Under the pieces are notes generated by a model. It had not been told where the DNA came from and made no database searches. It worked only from the letters and a program-made list of their open reading frames with translations. 64,000 nucleotides of DNA from Beaufortia kweichowensis. Taxonomy: Eukaryota; Chordata; Actinopteri; Cypriniformes; Gastromyzontidae. Below are positions 12,401 to 21,616 of the stretch, piece after piece; the stretch's first letter is position 1; each line of letters opens with the position of its first letter. The position numbers and the translations under genes were made by a program. Location: NCBI GenBank assembly GCA_019155185.1, contig CM032798.1, positions 3,485,501-3,549,500 on the forward strand, given 5' to 3'.

Positions 12401-14170
12401 CCTTTGCAATTTTGTAGTGTACAGTTGTGTAGTGAAAATCTGATATTGTGACAAAATAAAGGAAAACTTGGTCAAGGTAGAAAAAATTATCTGGCATAAA
12501 AGACAAAGTACAGTTTACTAATATATATATATATATAATGCATATAAAAATTAAAACTCCAGGAATTAACACATACATTGACTACAGTGTTATCGGTTAT
12601 TTTGTTGATTCTCTCTTGTTTTTAATGAAAAAAGTAATTTTGCACTTCAGTTCACACTCCAGGCAAAACTATTAACCCAAATAGAAAAATTTAATAATAT
12701 ATGACAATCTTTAATAATATATGACAATGAAATCTCTTTTGGCCACTACTGTACCTTTAAAAGACATTCAGTATATTTTCTGTGCAAAATATTTCTTATG
12801 TCTGCTTTTATTTACAGCTGAGAGTTTGGGGGAGATTGAGGTGAAAGACCCCTGCGCTTGTGACAGTCTTGTAGAGTTTCAGCAGGCTACCATGTCCTCT
12901 CTGGATCAGCTGAACCACAAACATATCCTTTATATCTTCAGGAAAGTTGCTTTTATAAAATCAAATATTATAACTATACTCACTTACATGTTTGCCAAAA
13001 AAAGCATCACTAAGTAGTAAACTTTGGCATACTCATCCTGTACTGTTCTGGACATGTTACCATCATAACATGGGTGGTTAAATGGTAAAGTGGGTGGTAA
13101 AGAGGACAAAAAGTCTTGGAAAATATTTATGTGACATGAATATGTTTTTATTGTACATTTACACTTTTGGCACGTCTGTTGGTTTATATAGCCTGTAGTT
13201 TTATATACTATTGCACATACGCTGGAGGGTATAACAGAAGCCTCTGTGTAGAGAAAGAGAGAGACGTTATTGTGTCTGTAGCTGTGATCTCTTCCAGACC
13301 GGCCTCTCTGGTTTGGCTCCTCATATAAACCTCTGTGACCACAGCCTTCAATGGCTCTTTGTTGCCAATCTCTGACTTCATCATTCATCAAAGTTCAAAC
13401 GCTCCTCTGTTCGCTCACAGATGTTTCTGAACTGGATGCTGAAATACTAGAATCTGATGAGATTACAAGTAATGTGTAATGGGGAGGCACATGCCTCTTT
13501 ATTAATTCTCTTTACTGTATCTATAAACTAGATTTGACATTTTCTAAAGAAAATGTGATGCTGGGGTGTTGCTGCTATCCGCTTGATAAGGTTCTGAGTG
13601 TTTTAGCGTGTTACTAGGGTGTTTCCAAGGGGTTGCTATGATGTTTTGGGTAAGAAAAATATGATACTGTGGTCCAGGACAATCTTACATTTGTACGTAT
13701 TTTACAAGATGACGAATTCGTACAATCTCATTCGTTAGGGGTGTTGCTTTTTACTAATAATCATATATTTTTGTACATCGCTCAAATTCATACGAATTAG
13801 CTAACTCGTAAAATTCTTCCTTAGGATGAATGGCTGTTTTAGTCGTTTTAGATAAAAGCATCAGCTAAATTTAAATTTAAAGAAAAGTAAAAACAAAGCA
13901 AGAAATGTTAAGCTGTTGTTAACACTTTACATGCTGAAGTTTAATACTTAGAGATCACGACTTGTCTTGGCAACCATGGCCAAATAATAACAAAATTATT
14001 TTTGTAGGTTAAATATCTAAAATGTTTAGACCAAATATCACACACGGACACATGGATTTAACTGTGATGTATTGATTTATAAATGATGATGATTTCTTAA
14101 CCATACTGTACTGTCAGCTATGACCAAACGATTGGAGATTCTGGAGAACCAGATGCTCACAAAAAAATGA
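3460..14170 (+). CDS. matn4: Matrilin (matrilin-4-like), vWA - 12 EGF - vWA - coiled coil, 18 coding exons
   Basis: Secreted oligomeric adaptor of cartilage and other extracellular matrix. Coding exons: 3460-3532, 3754-4317, 4568-4690, 4774-4896, 5022-5144, 6067-6189, 6614-6736, 7128-7250, 7650-7772, 8049-8171, 8295-8417, 9076-9198, 9432-9554, 10176-10298, 10738-11153, 11677-11829, 12818-12922, 14112-14170. All junctions are phase 1. Exon 1 encodes a signal peptide (MTRALVYVG, then hydrophobic, then AVDA). Both vWA domains keep the MIDAS motif (DGSRS; DGSKS), the GTMTGLA segment and TDGR. The protein ends in a short heptad helix (TKRLEILENQ) and a stop. Length is about 947 residues once the 2-nt frameshift at 10901-10907 is discounted. 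Mammalian matrilin-4 has four EGFs and matrilin-2 about ten plus a unique segment. That segment is missing here, and fish are thought to lack matn2, so matn4 is favoured. The paralogue assignment is less sure than the family. Confidence 0.85.
3754..4317 (+). other. vWA domain 1 exon of matrilin
   Basis: A single 564-nt exon encodes the whole first von Willebrand factor A domain. It opens with KCKSGPVDLVF. The metal-binding site has DGSRS near the start, GTMTGLAI in the middle and VTDGRPQD further on, and the exon closes near FQDKLCG. An intact MIDAS predicts divalent-cation-dependent ligand binding, as in other matrilins. GC content is clearly above the flanking introns. Confidence 0.9.
4568..10298 (+). 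repeat. Array of 12 EGF-module exons, each exactly 123 nt, phase 1-1
   Basis: Twelve consecutive exons each encode one six-cysteine EGF module of 41 residues. They start at 4568, 4774, 5022, 6067, 6614, 7128, 7650, 8049, 8295, 9076, 9432 and 10176. Modules 5 to 10 are nearly identical (IDYCSFGNDSCEHQC, then VSVLNGF, then NDDKKTCTS). Modules 1, 2, 11 and 12 are divergent. Equal length and equal phase mean any subset can be skipped or duplicated without a frameshift. The donor A|GTTAGTG recurs after modules 4 to 10. Confidence 0.92.
8778..9001. mobile_element. Small non-autonomous DNA transposon (MITE) in matrilin intron
   Basis: Terminal inverted repeats TACACTCTTAAAAA at the left end and its complement, ending GAGTGTA, at the right. 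The interior is rich in AAGAACC / GGTTCTT blocks. No coding capacity. It lies between EGF exons 9 and 10, so it postdates or accompanied the exon duplication there. Confidence 0.75.
10738..11829 (+). other. vWA domain 2 of matrilin, two exons, with frameshift
   Basis: The second vWA domain is split between exons 10738-11153 and 11677-11829. DGSKS, GTMTGLALKH and FTDGRSQDD mark the MIDAS. The first part reads in one frame up to about 10903, and from 10904 the conserved reading continues two bases out of register. Without correction translation stops at 10962-10964. Both halves are otherwise fully conserved, which suggests a very recent lesion or a sequence error. Confidence 0.85.
11359..11438. 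repeat. Perfect inverted repeat, 38-bp arms with 4-nt loop
   Basis: Arms 11359-11396 and 11401-11438 are exact reverse complements separated by ATTG. The repeat lies in the intron between the two halves of vWA domain 2. It could form a long RNA hairpin in the pre-mRNA or a DNA cruciform. Confidence 0.95.
12005..12020 (-). promoter_or_regulatory. CTCF-like motif in a matrilin intron
   Basis: AGCGCCCTCTAGAGCC; the complement has CTAGAGGGCGC, close to the CTCF core. Confidence 0.4.
12520..12538. repeat. (AT)n microsatellite
   Basis: An uninterrupted alternating AT run in a matrilin intron. Confidence 0.9.
13690..13815. repeat. TACGAATT-type interspersed repeat
   Basis: Contains TTTGTACGTATTTTACAAG near the left and AATTCATACGAATTAGCTAA near the right, partly self-complementary. 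It is a degraded copy of a dispersed fish repeat. It lies inside the U12 intron of the matrilin gene. Confidence 0.5.
13848..13875 (-). repeat. Fragment of the 'AAGCGACTTACA' teleost repeat family
   Basis: TAGATAAAAGCATCAGCTAAA is the complement of the word AGCTGATGCTTTTATC seen at 36238-36290. Only a scrap remains. Confidence 0.45.
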
Positions 14171-16080
14171 ATTATCACTTCACACAAAGCTGCGAGGAGG
14201 AAGGGTCCCGTTAGTCGTGAAGGGTCCCACAATGAAACCAAAGTTGTCCAGGTGTAGACACCTGAGACATGAGGCCATTATTTCTATCATTTTTTAAATG
14301 GTTGACATCGTTCCCTATTTATGGAGAGGTTTGTATTTATGGCAAATTTGTGTACACTAAAAGGGAAATGAAGTGTTTTATTGGTACCACTTTTAAATAT
14401 TATCCTCTCTGTTATATTAGATCATTTTTAGGTTTTCAGTGGTACAAGACTCGTGCACAATGTAAATATGTGGATCTTTAAAACTGGGCAATGAAAGAGT
14501 CTATTGCTACATAAAATAACATTTTCTTCATGTACAAATATTATGTTAGAAAATAAGAGTTACTAATTATATTGTTGTACTATTATTTGATCAATTACAG
14601 TAAAAATACTAAAACACATTGCAAACAACAGATATCAGCAAAGTTGTTGATAATTGTTGATTGTTTGAGACGGGACTGCAAAACATATTTGTAATTCTGC
14701 CTATACGGTGTTGTTAACACTAAAGTAAAAATTGAAAAAGGAAGCGGGGTGATGCTTTATGGACAAATGCCCCTTAAGATTGCAGTTTTTTGTATTATTG
14801 AAAGTGTAACACACAGAATCCAGTTCGGTTACCTCAGAGTTCTGTGGCCTCAGGTTCTTTGTTTTTATGTTTTTATACATTTTTGCAGAAAAAAGCCCCA
14901 TAATAAGGCTCTTATATGTGAAATCTTGTACTTTTGAATATTTCCTAATAACACTCTTTTATAAAACATTAAAAATGTCCATGTTTTCCTTCTCATATTT
15001 CACACTGTTGTCATATAGAAAGGCATCTATATTAACCCTTTCAAAATCATTGACCAACATTTACATCATTCACAATGTAGCTATCCAAAAACAGGAGACT
15101 GATATTTCAAAACAAAATCTCTCTTGATGCCCAAAGACCTTTAAACATCTAATAGAAAGTCTCTTATTATTTTCCATGAACTTTTCTACATCTCTCAAAG
15201 GATGTCCTAATAACTCCCTGGATAAGAGCTCCTGCAAAACAAGCGTTCCTGGCAGTATTGACCTTTGTCTGTGTATCTCAATGAGAACCCTTGAGTCTCA
15301 GATCTCGGCGCTGACTCTAGACTCACTGGAGGCTGTGAAATGTCAGGGATTCCCGCTAGTGTTAGTGGCAGCGTGTTAATTACCACAAACATACTCAAGC
15401 TCAGAGTACAATACTCAGATGTTTAGATCAACAAAAAAGGCAGGATTGTCCAGGGAGGCTGTTTATTTTTGCCATATTTTTTATTATGATCAAATGAAGA
15501 TGATGTAAATTTACAGCCTTATTGCCCTGTTTGCCTTGTTCACTTTGTTGAATTGATGAATTGTGACCCTGAAATTTAAGCTAAAATCTAATTATGAGTT
15601 TAGAAGCATCAAATTAGTACCATCAAAAATAAAAATCAAAAATAGTATCATAACAATAATGAAAATAGGTAATGTGTGTTTATCGCTCTAAATGATAGAT
15701 GATAGATTTGAGAGAGAGTTGTGAGATTTTTAAGACTTTTAAATGGTTTTAATTAGTTTTAATAGTTTAAATATTTTAAATAGGTTATAATAGCTTAATA
15801 TGTTTTGTCTTGAGGTGCACACCAGAAATGTTTTTTCTGGGGCATGTTCATAAAAGCTACTTAAATGTCCTAATTTAACTTAATGGTTTAATGGTTTAAA
15901 TCAGTGATATCAGTGTCCACCATCAATCCCTCCATCCTAACTGTTCCTAACTTTTTTCCTCTAAAATTTACAATATCAGTGAATATGTATAACTCAAACT
16001 GTAATGTTGAGTTATGATGTAATGACCTTTTCATGGGGCTTGACCTCTAATCCCAAGACTCGCATCACATGGTACAAAAG
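14171..16080. other. Intergenic region between matrilin and the odorant receptor cluster
   Basis: AT-rich, with the matrilin 3' UTR at its start. Many small frames exist but none looks like a protein. Between about 15720 and 15800 there are short degenerate GTTTTAATAG repeats. No RNA gene was recognised. Confidence 0.55.
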
Positions 16081-16143
16081 CAAGTATAAGTCTAACATTT
16101 CTGTTGCTCTTCCATCACACCGGGACAGCAGAGATATTACATT
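16051..16143 (+). promoter_or_regulatory. Promoter and leader exon of the first odorant receptor
   Basis: TCCCAAGACT at 16051 resembles half of an O/E (Olf-1/EBF) site. A weak TATA-like AGTATAAG follows near 16083. A leader exon would end at 16143 before GTAAGTATT, with the acceptor CCGTTAG ending at 16286, twelve bases before the start codon. Confidence 0.45.
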
Positions 16144-16298
16144 GTAAGTATTTGACATTACCAACTGTTTATGTAAAGTGTTTATGAAGCAAATTTCATA
16201 TTATAGATGTTAAAGATACAAAGCAAAACATTTTTTGTAAACGTCGCATTCAAAACTTCTTGTTTTGTTGTCTTTTCTCCCGTTAGAAGCCAACAAAG

Positions 16299-17249
16299 AT
16301 GAACATTTCGCTGGATGCTAACGTCACACAAAACAAGATTTTGCGGGACACCTTTGGCATAGCGGTGACCAAGAATGTGATAGTGGTGGGTTTGTGCATC
16401 TCCATCAACTACATCAACAGCACGCTGGTGCACACATTCATGAAACACGAGATATTCACCGGAAACCCTCGCTACATTCTCTTCATCCATTTGGTGATGA
16501 ACGACATGATCCAACTCACTATTGCGGGTCTTCTGCACGTCTTAAGTTACATCGTGTTTACTATCAATGTCTCCTTCTGTTGTGTTCTATTGATGACTGC
16601 CCTACTCACAACGCTTAACACACCACTAAACCTCGCTGCCATGGCCATCGAGCGCTACATCGCTATTTGCAACCCCCTGCGTCACACTCAAGTTTGTACT
16701 GTACGTAAAACATACACCCTTATCGGGCTGATATGGGTTTTGAGTGCCATTCAGGTTCTTCCAGACCTGTTTATACTTTTAGCCACGCAGCCTTTGGCGT
16801 TCTTCTACACCAATATTTTCTGCTATAGAGATTATGTGTTTAATAATCCATATGTGATAGAAAAGAGAATCGTGGTGTACATCATTTACCTGTCCTTCGT
16901 ATGGCTCACCATCATCTTTACTTATTTAAAGGTCATGTTTGTGGCAAAATCTGTAAACTCAGACGCTCGTAAAGCTCGCAGCACCATTATCCTACATGGA
17001 ATTCAGCTCCTGATGTGCATGCTGACATTCATAGGACCTTTCTTGGACAAGGTGCTTCCCTATATCTTCCCCACGCTGGTTCTAGAGATGAGATTTGCAA
17101 GTTATTTAGTAATTCAGATCATGCCCAGGTTTATCAGTCCTATTGTGTATGGGATGAGAGATCAAACATTTTGTAAATACATGAAAAGATATTTCCTGTG
17201 CATGACGTTTAAGTGGAGGAGTAGAATCAAAGCTCTCCAAACTGACTAA
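16299..17249 (+). CDS. Odorant receptor, divergent MAIERY type (131-2-like), OR-1
   Basis: A complete 316-residue seven-transmembrane receptor without coding introns. N-terminal Asn sites (NIS, NVT) fit an extracellular glycosylated end. The sequence after TM3 is MAIERYIAIC (residues 115-124), the counterpart of MAYDRYVAIC in canonical odorant receptors. LHGIQLLMCML marks TM6, and PRFISPIVYGMRDQ near the C terminus replaces the usual PMLNPFIYS-type motif. It should act in olfactory cilia through a G protein. The ligand is unknown. The start is fixed by the leader-intron acceptor ending at 16286. It is the most divergent member of the cluster in this window. Confidence 0.9.
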   Translation: MNISLDANVTQNKILRDTFGIAVTKNVIVVGLCISINYINSTLVHTFMKHEIFTGNPRYILFIHLVMNDMIQLTIAGLLHVLSYIVFTINVSFCCVLLMTALLTTLNTPLNLAAMAIERYIAICNPLRHTQVCTVRKTYTLIGLIWVLSAIQVLPDLFILLATQPLAFFYTNIFCYRDYVFNNPYVIEKRIVVYIIYLSFVWLTIIFTYLKVMFVAKSVNSDARKARSTIILHGIQLLMCMLTFIGPFLDKVLPYIFPTLVLEMRFASYLVIQIMPRFISPIVYGMRDQTFCKYMKRYFLCMTFKWRSRIKALQTD

Positions 17250-17381
17250 GTTCTAATTAATTTGATTGAAACTTTTTGTATCTAGTTGTGCATAGTGTGA
17301 ATGAAAATATTATGGGAAAACAGAGTTTGAAATAGCAAAATTTGTTTGAATCTGAATTCTGTGTACAAAGTGTAATGAAAC

Positions 17382-17387
17382 AATAAA
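17382..17387 (+). terminator. Polyadenylation signal of OR-1
   Basis: AATAAA about 130 bases after the stop codon of the receptor at 16299. Confidence 0.5.
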
Positions 17388-17759
17388 TTAAAACTGCGTA
17401 TCAGTGTCAGAGATGAATGTTTATAAATCTTTTCACCTTAAAAAAAATGTTTAAGCATTTCATTTTTGATGATGGCATGTGATTGTTTTACCTATAAAAC
17501 ATGCACTGCATGTTGTCCACATGACAATTAAATACATCAATATTTTAATGTAATAATTATTAACTAAAATATTGTCACTGTTTTAGCTGGGGCTTAAAAA
17601 TTATGAACAAGGAAACGTGGAAAACTAAAGTAATGTCATAAGTTTTAAGCACTAAAATACTTTAAAGTCAGTATATTTTTTAAATATGCCATGAAATTAA
17701 TTTTACTTATCAAATAACTTCAAGTTACTGAATCAAAATGATCACTGTTTGTCTTACAA

Positions 17760-17960
17760 ACAGCTTTTGTCTTGGTACACTTGAACACAGTTTTCAAGGT
17801 GGCTTTGTATGTTTGTTGTTTCAAGCATTTTGGAGACATCGCCACGTTCTTATTATTCAGACTTTCTCAGTATTTTCTGTCTCTTCGTGTAATCCCACAC
17901 TGACTCGATGATTGAGAGATCAGATCTCTCTGTTGGCCATACTGTCTGATGTACGACAAA
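17760..17960 (-). pseudogene. Decayed Tc1/mariner-like transposase C-terminal remnant
   Basis: The complement of about 17870-17950 reads as a degenerate WP-x4-SDLSIIESVWDY-x-KRQ stretch, like the conserved WPxxSPDLNxIExxWD segment around the last catalytic acid of Tc1/mariner DDE transposases. Further along come words like RCLQNA-NN and KLCSSVPR, also typical of the family's C terminus, broken by stops. No ends or target duplication were identified. Confidence 0.55.
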
Positions 17961-19263
17961 AAGATATCTTGACAAAGAATGATTAAAAATCTATATTGAT
18001 TATTTTTACTGACACACTAAAGCAAAGGATATGAATAAACATATTAATACATATATATAATAGTACATATTATAAACATTTTTATTTCTTTTTGGTGCAG
18101 CATCTATTTTAAGCAACTAATATTTTTCCCAGTACTCTATGAACATTACATGAGAACATTACATGAGAACATGACAGGACCCGGCAAAACACAATCTCAC
18201 AGGAATTCATATATAATATACATTATGTAATATATATGGCTAATTTGTACAAATAACCATAATTAAACCATAATAACAATCAGTCAGGCCCGACCAATCA
18301 ACATCACACATGTCAGAAGATTTTAGTCTGACTAATCAACTTTGTATATTTTCAGTATGAAAGATTTCAGTGTGACATTATTTCTTTTCCCCAGTGATTT
18401 GTGACATCACTGTTCTCATCATTGCAATCAGTTTGTAAGAGCATTTAAAGAGTTTCAGAGTACTGATGCCAAGCAGAGGCTGGACAGAGGTGATGCGGTC
18501 AGACCCGTTACCTGGTAACTCTTTGTGAACTTTAACTTTTATTTTTTATCTTTAGATCATATGCTGTATTATGCCAATAAAACCTATACAATCTTACTCC
18601 TCTCTAATGACACTGTCTCTTGCTTTACAGGACGAAATAATGAATTTTCTGCTTTTTTCTAATGTATATTCATTTATATACAGTTACTAATTGAGTTTTT
18701 TTACAATATGCATATTTGTATTATTTTATTTTCATATTTTATCATTTATAAAAACAACAGTAATGTCAGTGATTTTGGAATGTAGATTAAAAGTTAAAAT
18801 GGTTAACTTTTTATATTGTAAAAAATGTTTGTCAGGTAACCTAAGCTTCATGTGGTAGCTTAAAAATGAACATAATTTAATGCTTTGATTTTTAATTACT
18901 TGTGTTATTAATACTTCTGCATTGTAATCATTGCACAAAGATTTTACATTTGGTGTACCAGTTAAACGACTGAACACATCTATTCCTAATTCTATTAATC
19001 CTAATTTTATACTATTAGTACAACTTTCCACGTTTTAGAAAAGTACTAAATAAATAAAAAACAAATATAAGTATGATTAAAATGCTAAACAGATCGAATA
19101 TATGTGAGCAATCTTAAAGCAGACACCCTTTGTCTAGATTGATTTTCTTTACCAGTATTTAATGAGTTCCCATGCGTCCTGGACAGATGTTTGACTTCTG
19201 GTCTTGAAAAATAATGAACAATGAATTCATAATTTACTACCGAAGTTTTGTCTTTCTTTTTCA
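17961..19263. other. Intergenic spacer between OR-1 and OR-2
   Basis: AT-rich DNA with no gene recognised. A leader exon for the next receptor probably lies in 18.4-18.55 kb, but its donor could not be fixed. Only the acceptor TTTTTCAG ending at 19264 is clear. Confidence 0.5.
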
Positions 19264-19280
19264 GATTCAATCCCTGCACT

Positions 19281-20231
19281 ATGAATTCAACAGGTACCCA
19301 ACAGCTCATCGCAAGAGACACGTTCGGCACAGCCTTCGCCAAGAACTTCATCGTGGTCCTGGTATGGTTTCTTCTCAGCTACATCAATGGCACAGTGGTG
19401 GCCACTTTCTTCAAGCACCAAATCTTTTACGAGGACCCTCGCTATATTCTTTTCATCCATATGGTCATCAACGACGCAGTGCAACTTACCGTAACCATTT
19501 CGCTGTTTGTGGTTAGTTACACTTTGTACACCATTAGCGTCGGCGTGTGTTGTTTTTTCATCCTGGTGGCTGTGTTCACCACCCGCAGCACACCTGTCAA
19601 TCTCGCAGGCATGGCCATTGAACGCTACATCGCCATCTGTTATCCTCTCCGGCATGCGCAGATTTGCACCGTGCGCCGTGCTTACATGCTTATAGGGGCT
19701 ATTTGGTTTGTATCCGTGGTTCCGGACATCACGGACCTTTTTGTGACTTTAGCCACAGAGCCTGTTAGTTTCTTTCAAACCGCCGTGTTCTGTCTCAGAC
19801 CTAATGTGTTTAAAGACCCGGTTTTACTGTATAAACGACAGGCCTTCGATGGGGTTTACTTCTCCCTGGTCTTTCTGACTCTGCTGTGCACGTATCTGCG
19901 GATCATGTGCGCAGCTAGTGCGCTCTCCACCGAGAGAACCTCCGCCAAACGAGCCACCAACACCATCTTGCTTCACGGCGTGCAGTTATTAATGTGCATG
20001 CTCTCGTACGTCTCTCCCAACGTGGAGGGCATGCTGCACATCATCTTCCCGGGACGCATCCTTGAAATCCGTTTTGCCAGCTATTTAATTGTCTATATCC
20101 TCCCTCGCTTTTTGAGTCCAATTATATACGGAGTACGGGATAAAAAGTTCCGGAAATATCTGAAGAGGTATTTTGTGTGTAACGGGCATCGAGTTGAGAC
20201 AAAAGGAGAATGTAAAGATGAAAGTGAATGA
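19281..20231 (+). CDS. Odorant receptor, divergent MAIERY type (131-2-like), OR-2
   Basis: A complete 316-residue receptor. The longer frame from 19248 would put the start before the splice acceptor at 19264, so the ATG at 19281 (MNSTGTQQ) is preferred. It keeps the N-terminal Asn site, EDPRYILFIHMVINDAVQ in TM2, MAIERYIAICYPLRH after TM3, LLHGVQLLMCML in TM6 and PRFLSPIIYGVRDKKF at the end of TM7. GC content is higher than in the downstream receptors. It is the closest relative in this window of the split gene at 21617. Confidence 0.92.
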   Translation: MNSTGTQQLIARDTFGTAFAKNFIVVLVWFLLSYINGTVVATFFKHQIFYEDPRYILFIHMVINDAVQLTVTISLFVVSYTLYTISVGVCCFFILVAVFTTRSTPVNLAGMAIERYIAICYPLRHAQICTVRRAYMLIGAIWFVSVVPDITDLFVTLATEPVSFFQTAVFCLRPNVFKDPVLLYKRQAFDGVYFSLVFLTLLCTYLRIMCAASALSTERTSAKRATNTILLHGVQLLMCMLSYVSPNVEGMLHIIFPGRILEIRFASYLIVYILPRFLSPIIYGVRDKKFRKYLKRYFVCNGHRVETKGECKDESE

Positions 20232-20639
20232 ATGGCTCTTTAGTTTACCACTATAGCAATGTGCCAATTATTAGGGATCATAATCTTTGTTTAGCTATAT
20301 GTGGATTGTAGACATTTCTAACGCTTGGTATGGTCTGCAGCATGGATTTAAAGAATTGTACCTTTATTAAAGAAATGAAGCAAAAGCATGAGAGGCACTG
20401 TATGTTTTTTTTTAAATGTGGAAAATATCAGCCGAAAAATTCTTCCTCATGTCATTCCAAACATTAAACTCCTGTGACTTTTATTGCCCTGACACAAAAC
20501 CACAGAGACATTTCTCAAAATATTGTCTTTTTGAATGAATAAATGATGACAAGTTTTTTATTTTTAAGTAAACTATCCCTGTACATACAACTAAGCCATA
20601 TAGAGAATATTTTAAGGATTTGGATTATTTTAATATTAT

Positions 20640-20832
20640 TACACTCTAAAAACAGATGTGTTGTCCCTAACTAGACACATCTTTGTGTTCATTTAAAAAC
20701 AACACATTGTGTGTTACTTTTAACTCAACATCTGTTGTCCCTTTTATGTATTTAACACAAAATGACACATTATGTGTAATAGCATAACACAAAAAATGTG
20801 TTAAAAAATAACACATCCTTTTTTAGAGTGTA
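20640..20832. mobile_element. Small DNA transposon (MITE) with TACACTCTAAAAA ends
   Basis: Left end TACACTCTAAAAA and right end TTTTTTAGAGTGTA are inverted repeats. The interior has repeated AACACATTGTGTG / TGTGTTA blocks and no open frame. It lies 3' of the receptor at 19281. Confidence 0.75.
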
Positions 20833-21197
20833 TTACTATTACTTGAAGTACTAATATAAAATAATAATATATTATATTATATTAGTATTTCAAGAATTGG
20901 GATTTGTGCTGTTAATGCATAAAGAATTTAGCATTATTATAGCTCAAGTTATAACATACAAGATTGTTGTTTTAAGGAACACACACACTGATCAAATGTT
21001 TTGTTTGTTGTTTTGTGAGTAACTTTGGTTAAAAGCACCCACTAAATGTGTCATTAAGGGTAAAGATCATGTAAGCTAAGAAGAATTAAATGTTAAAAAG
21101 CACGTCACAAGTCATGTGTTCTCTGTTTGTCCCTGAGGAATACAGAAAATAGAGCAACGTCACCAATCAACAGTCTTTATACATAACACACATAAAG
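20833..21197. other. Spacer with a repeat scrap, no gene
   Basis: Around 21025-21055 TTGGTTAAAAGCACCCACTA resembles the complement of the AAGCGACTTACA teleost repeat. The rest is AT-rich and featureless. Confidence 0.4.
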
Positions 21198-21260
21198 TAT
21201 AAAATATATATAAGACCAACTGTAGGCCTGTGCTGTCAAACCATAGCAGGAGGGTTTTAG
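21198..21260 (+). promoter_or_regulatory. TATA box and leader exon of OR-3
   Basis: TATAAAAT at 21198-21205 is followed by a probable leader exon ending at 21260 before GTAAGAG. The leader intron ends with CGTCTCAG at 21607, nine bases before the ATG at 21617. Confidence 0.6.
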
Positions 21261-21616
21261 GTAAGAGTAGGTTTGATTCAATCATAAACTAGCTTTACTC
21301 TTGCATAGACATGCCACTAATTTAAAAGGAAATTTGACATACCGCAGTACATTGTGGAGGGTTGTGTTTTGCTTTATGATACTGATTTGTATAATCTCTT
21401 TAAGGACATGTGTAATAGCTGTATAGAAAATATGTGTTTTCATGAATATCATTGTAAATATTGTGCACCTGCTTATGGATTCATATAATAAATGATGTAT
21501 TTATGTAACTAACAGATTAAGAGTTGGTACCCGTGTTTGTCTGTTATTATAATATGTGATGTGATATATACTGTACTGTACCTTTAACATCTGCTTTATC
21601 GTCTCAGGTTTGGATC

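Larger units (their letters stand above)
12923..14111 (+). other. AT-AC (U12-type) intron, last intron of matrilin
   Basis: The exon ending at 12922 is followed by ATATCCTTTA, the U12 AT-AC 5' splice site consensus, with no usable GT there. At 14094-14101 TTCTTAAC matches the U12 branch-site consensus. Eleven bases after the branch adenosine comes AC at 14110-14111. Joining these ends restores QLNHK-LSAMTKRLE in frame. Matrilin-1 (cartilage matrix protein) was among the first genes in which AT-AC introns were recognised, so this is expected for the family. Confidence 0.9.

Noticed and set aside
19248..19280. Upstream start of the OR-2 frame
   Set aside because: It begins before the leader-intron acceptor at 19264; the shared MNST start at 19281 fits better.
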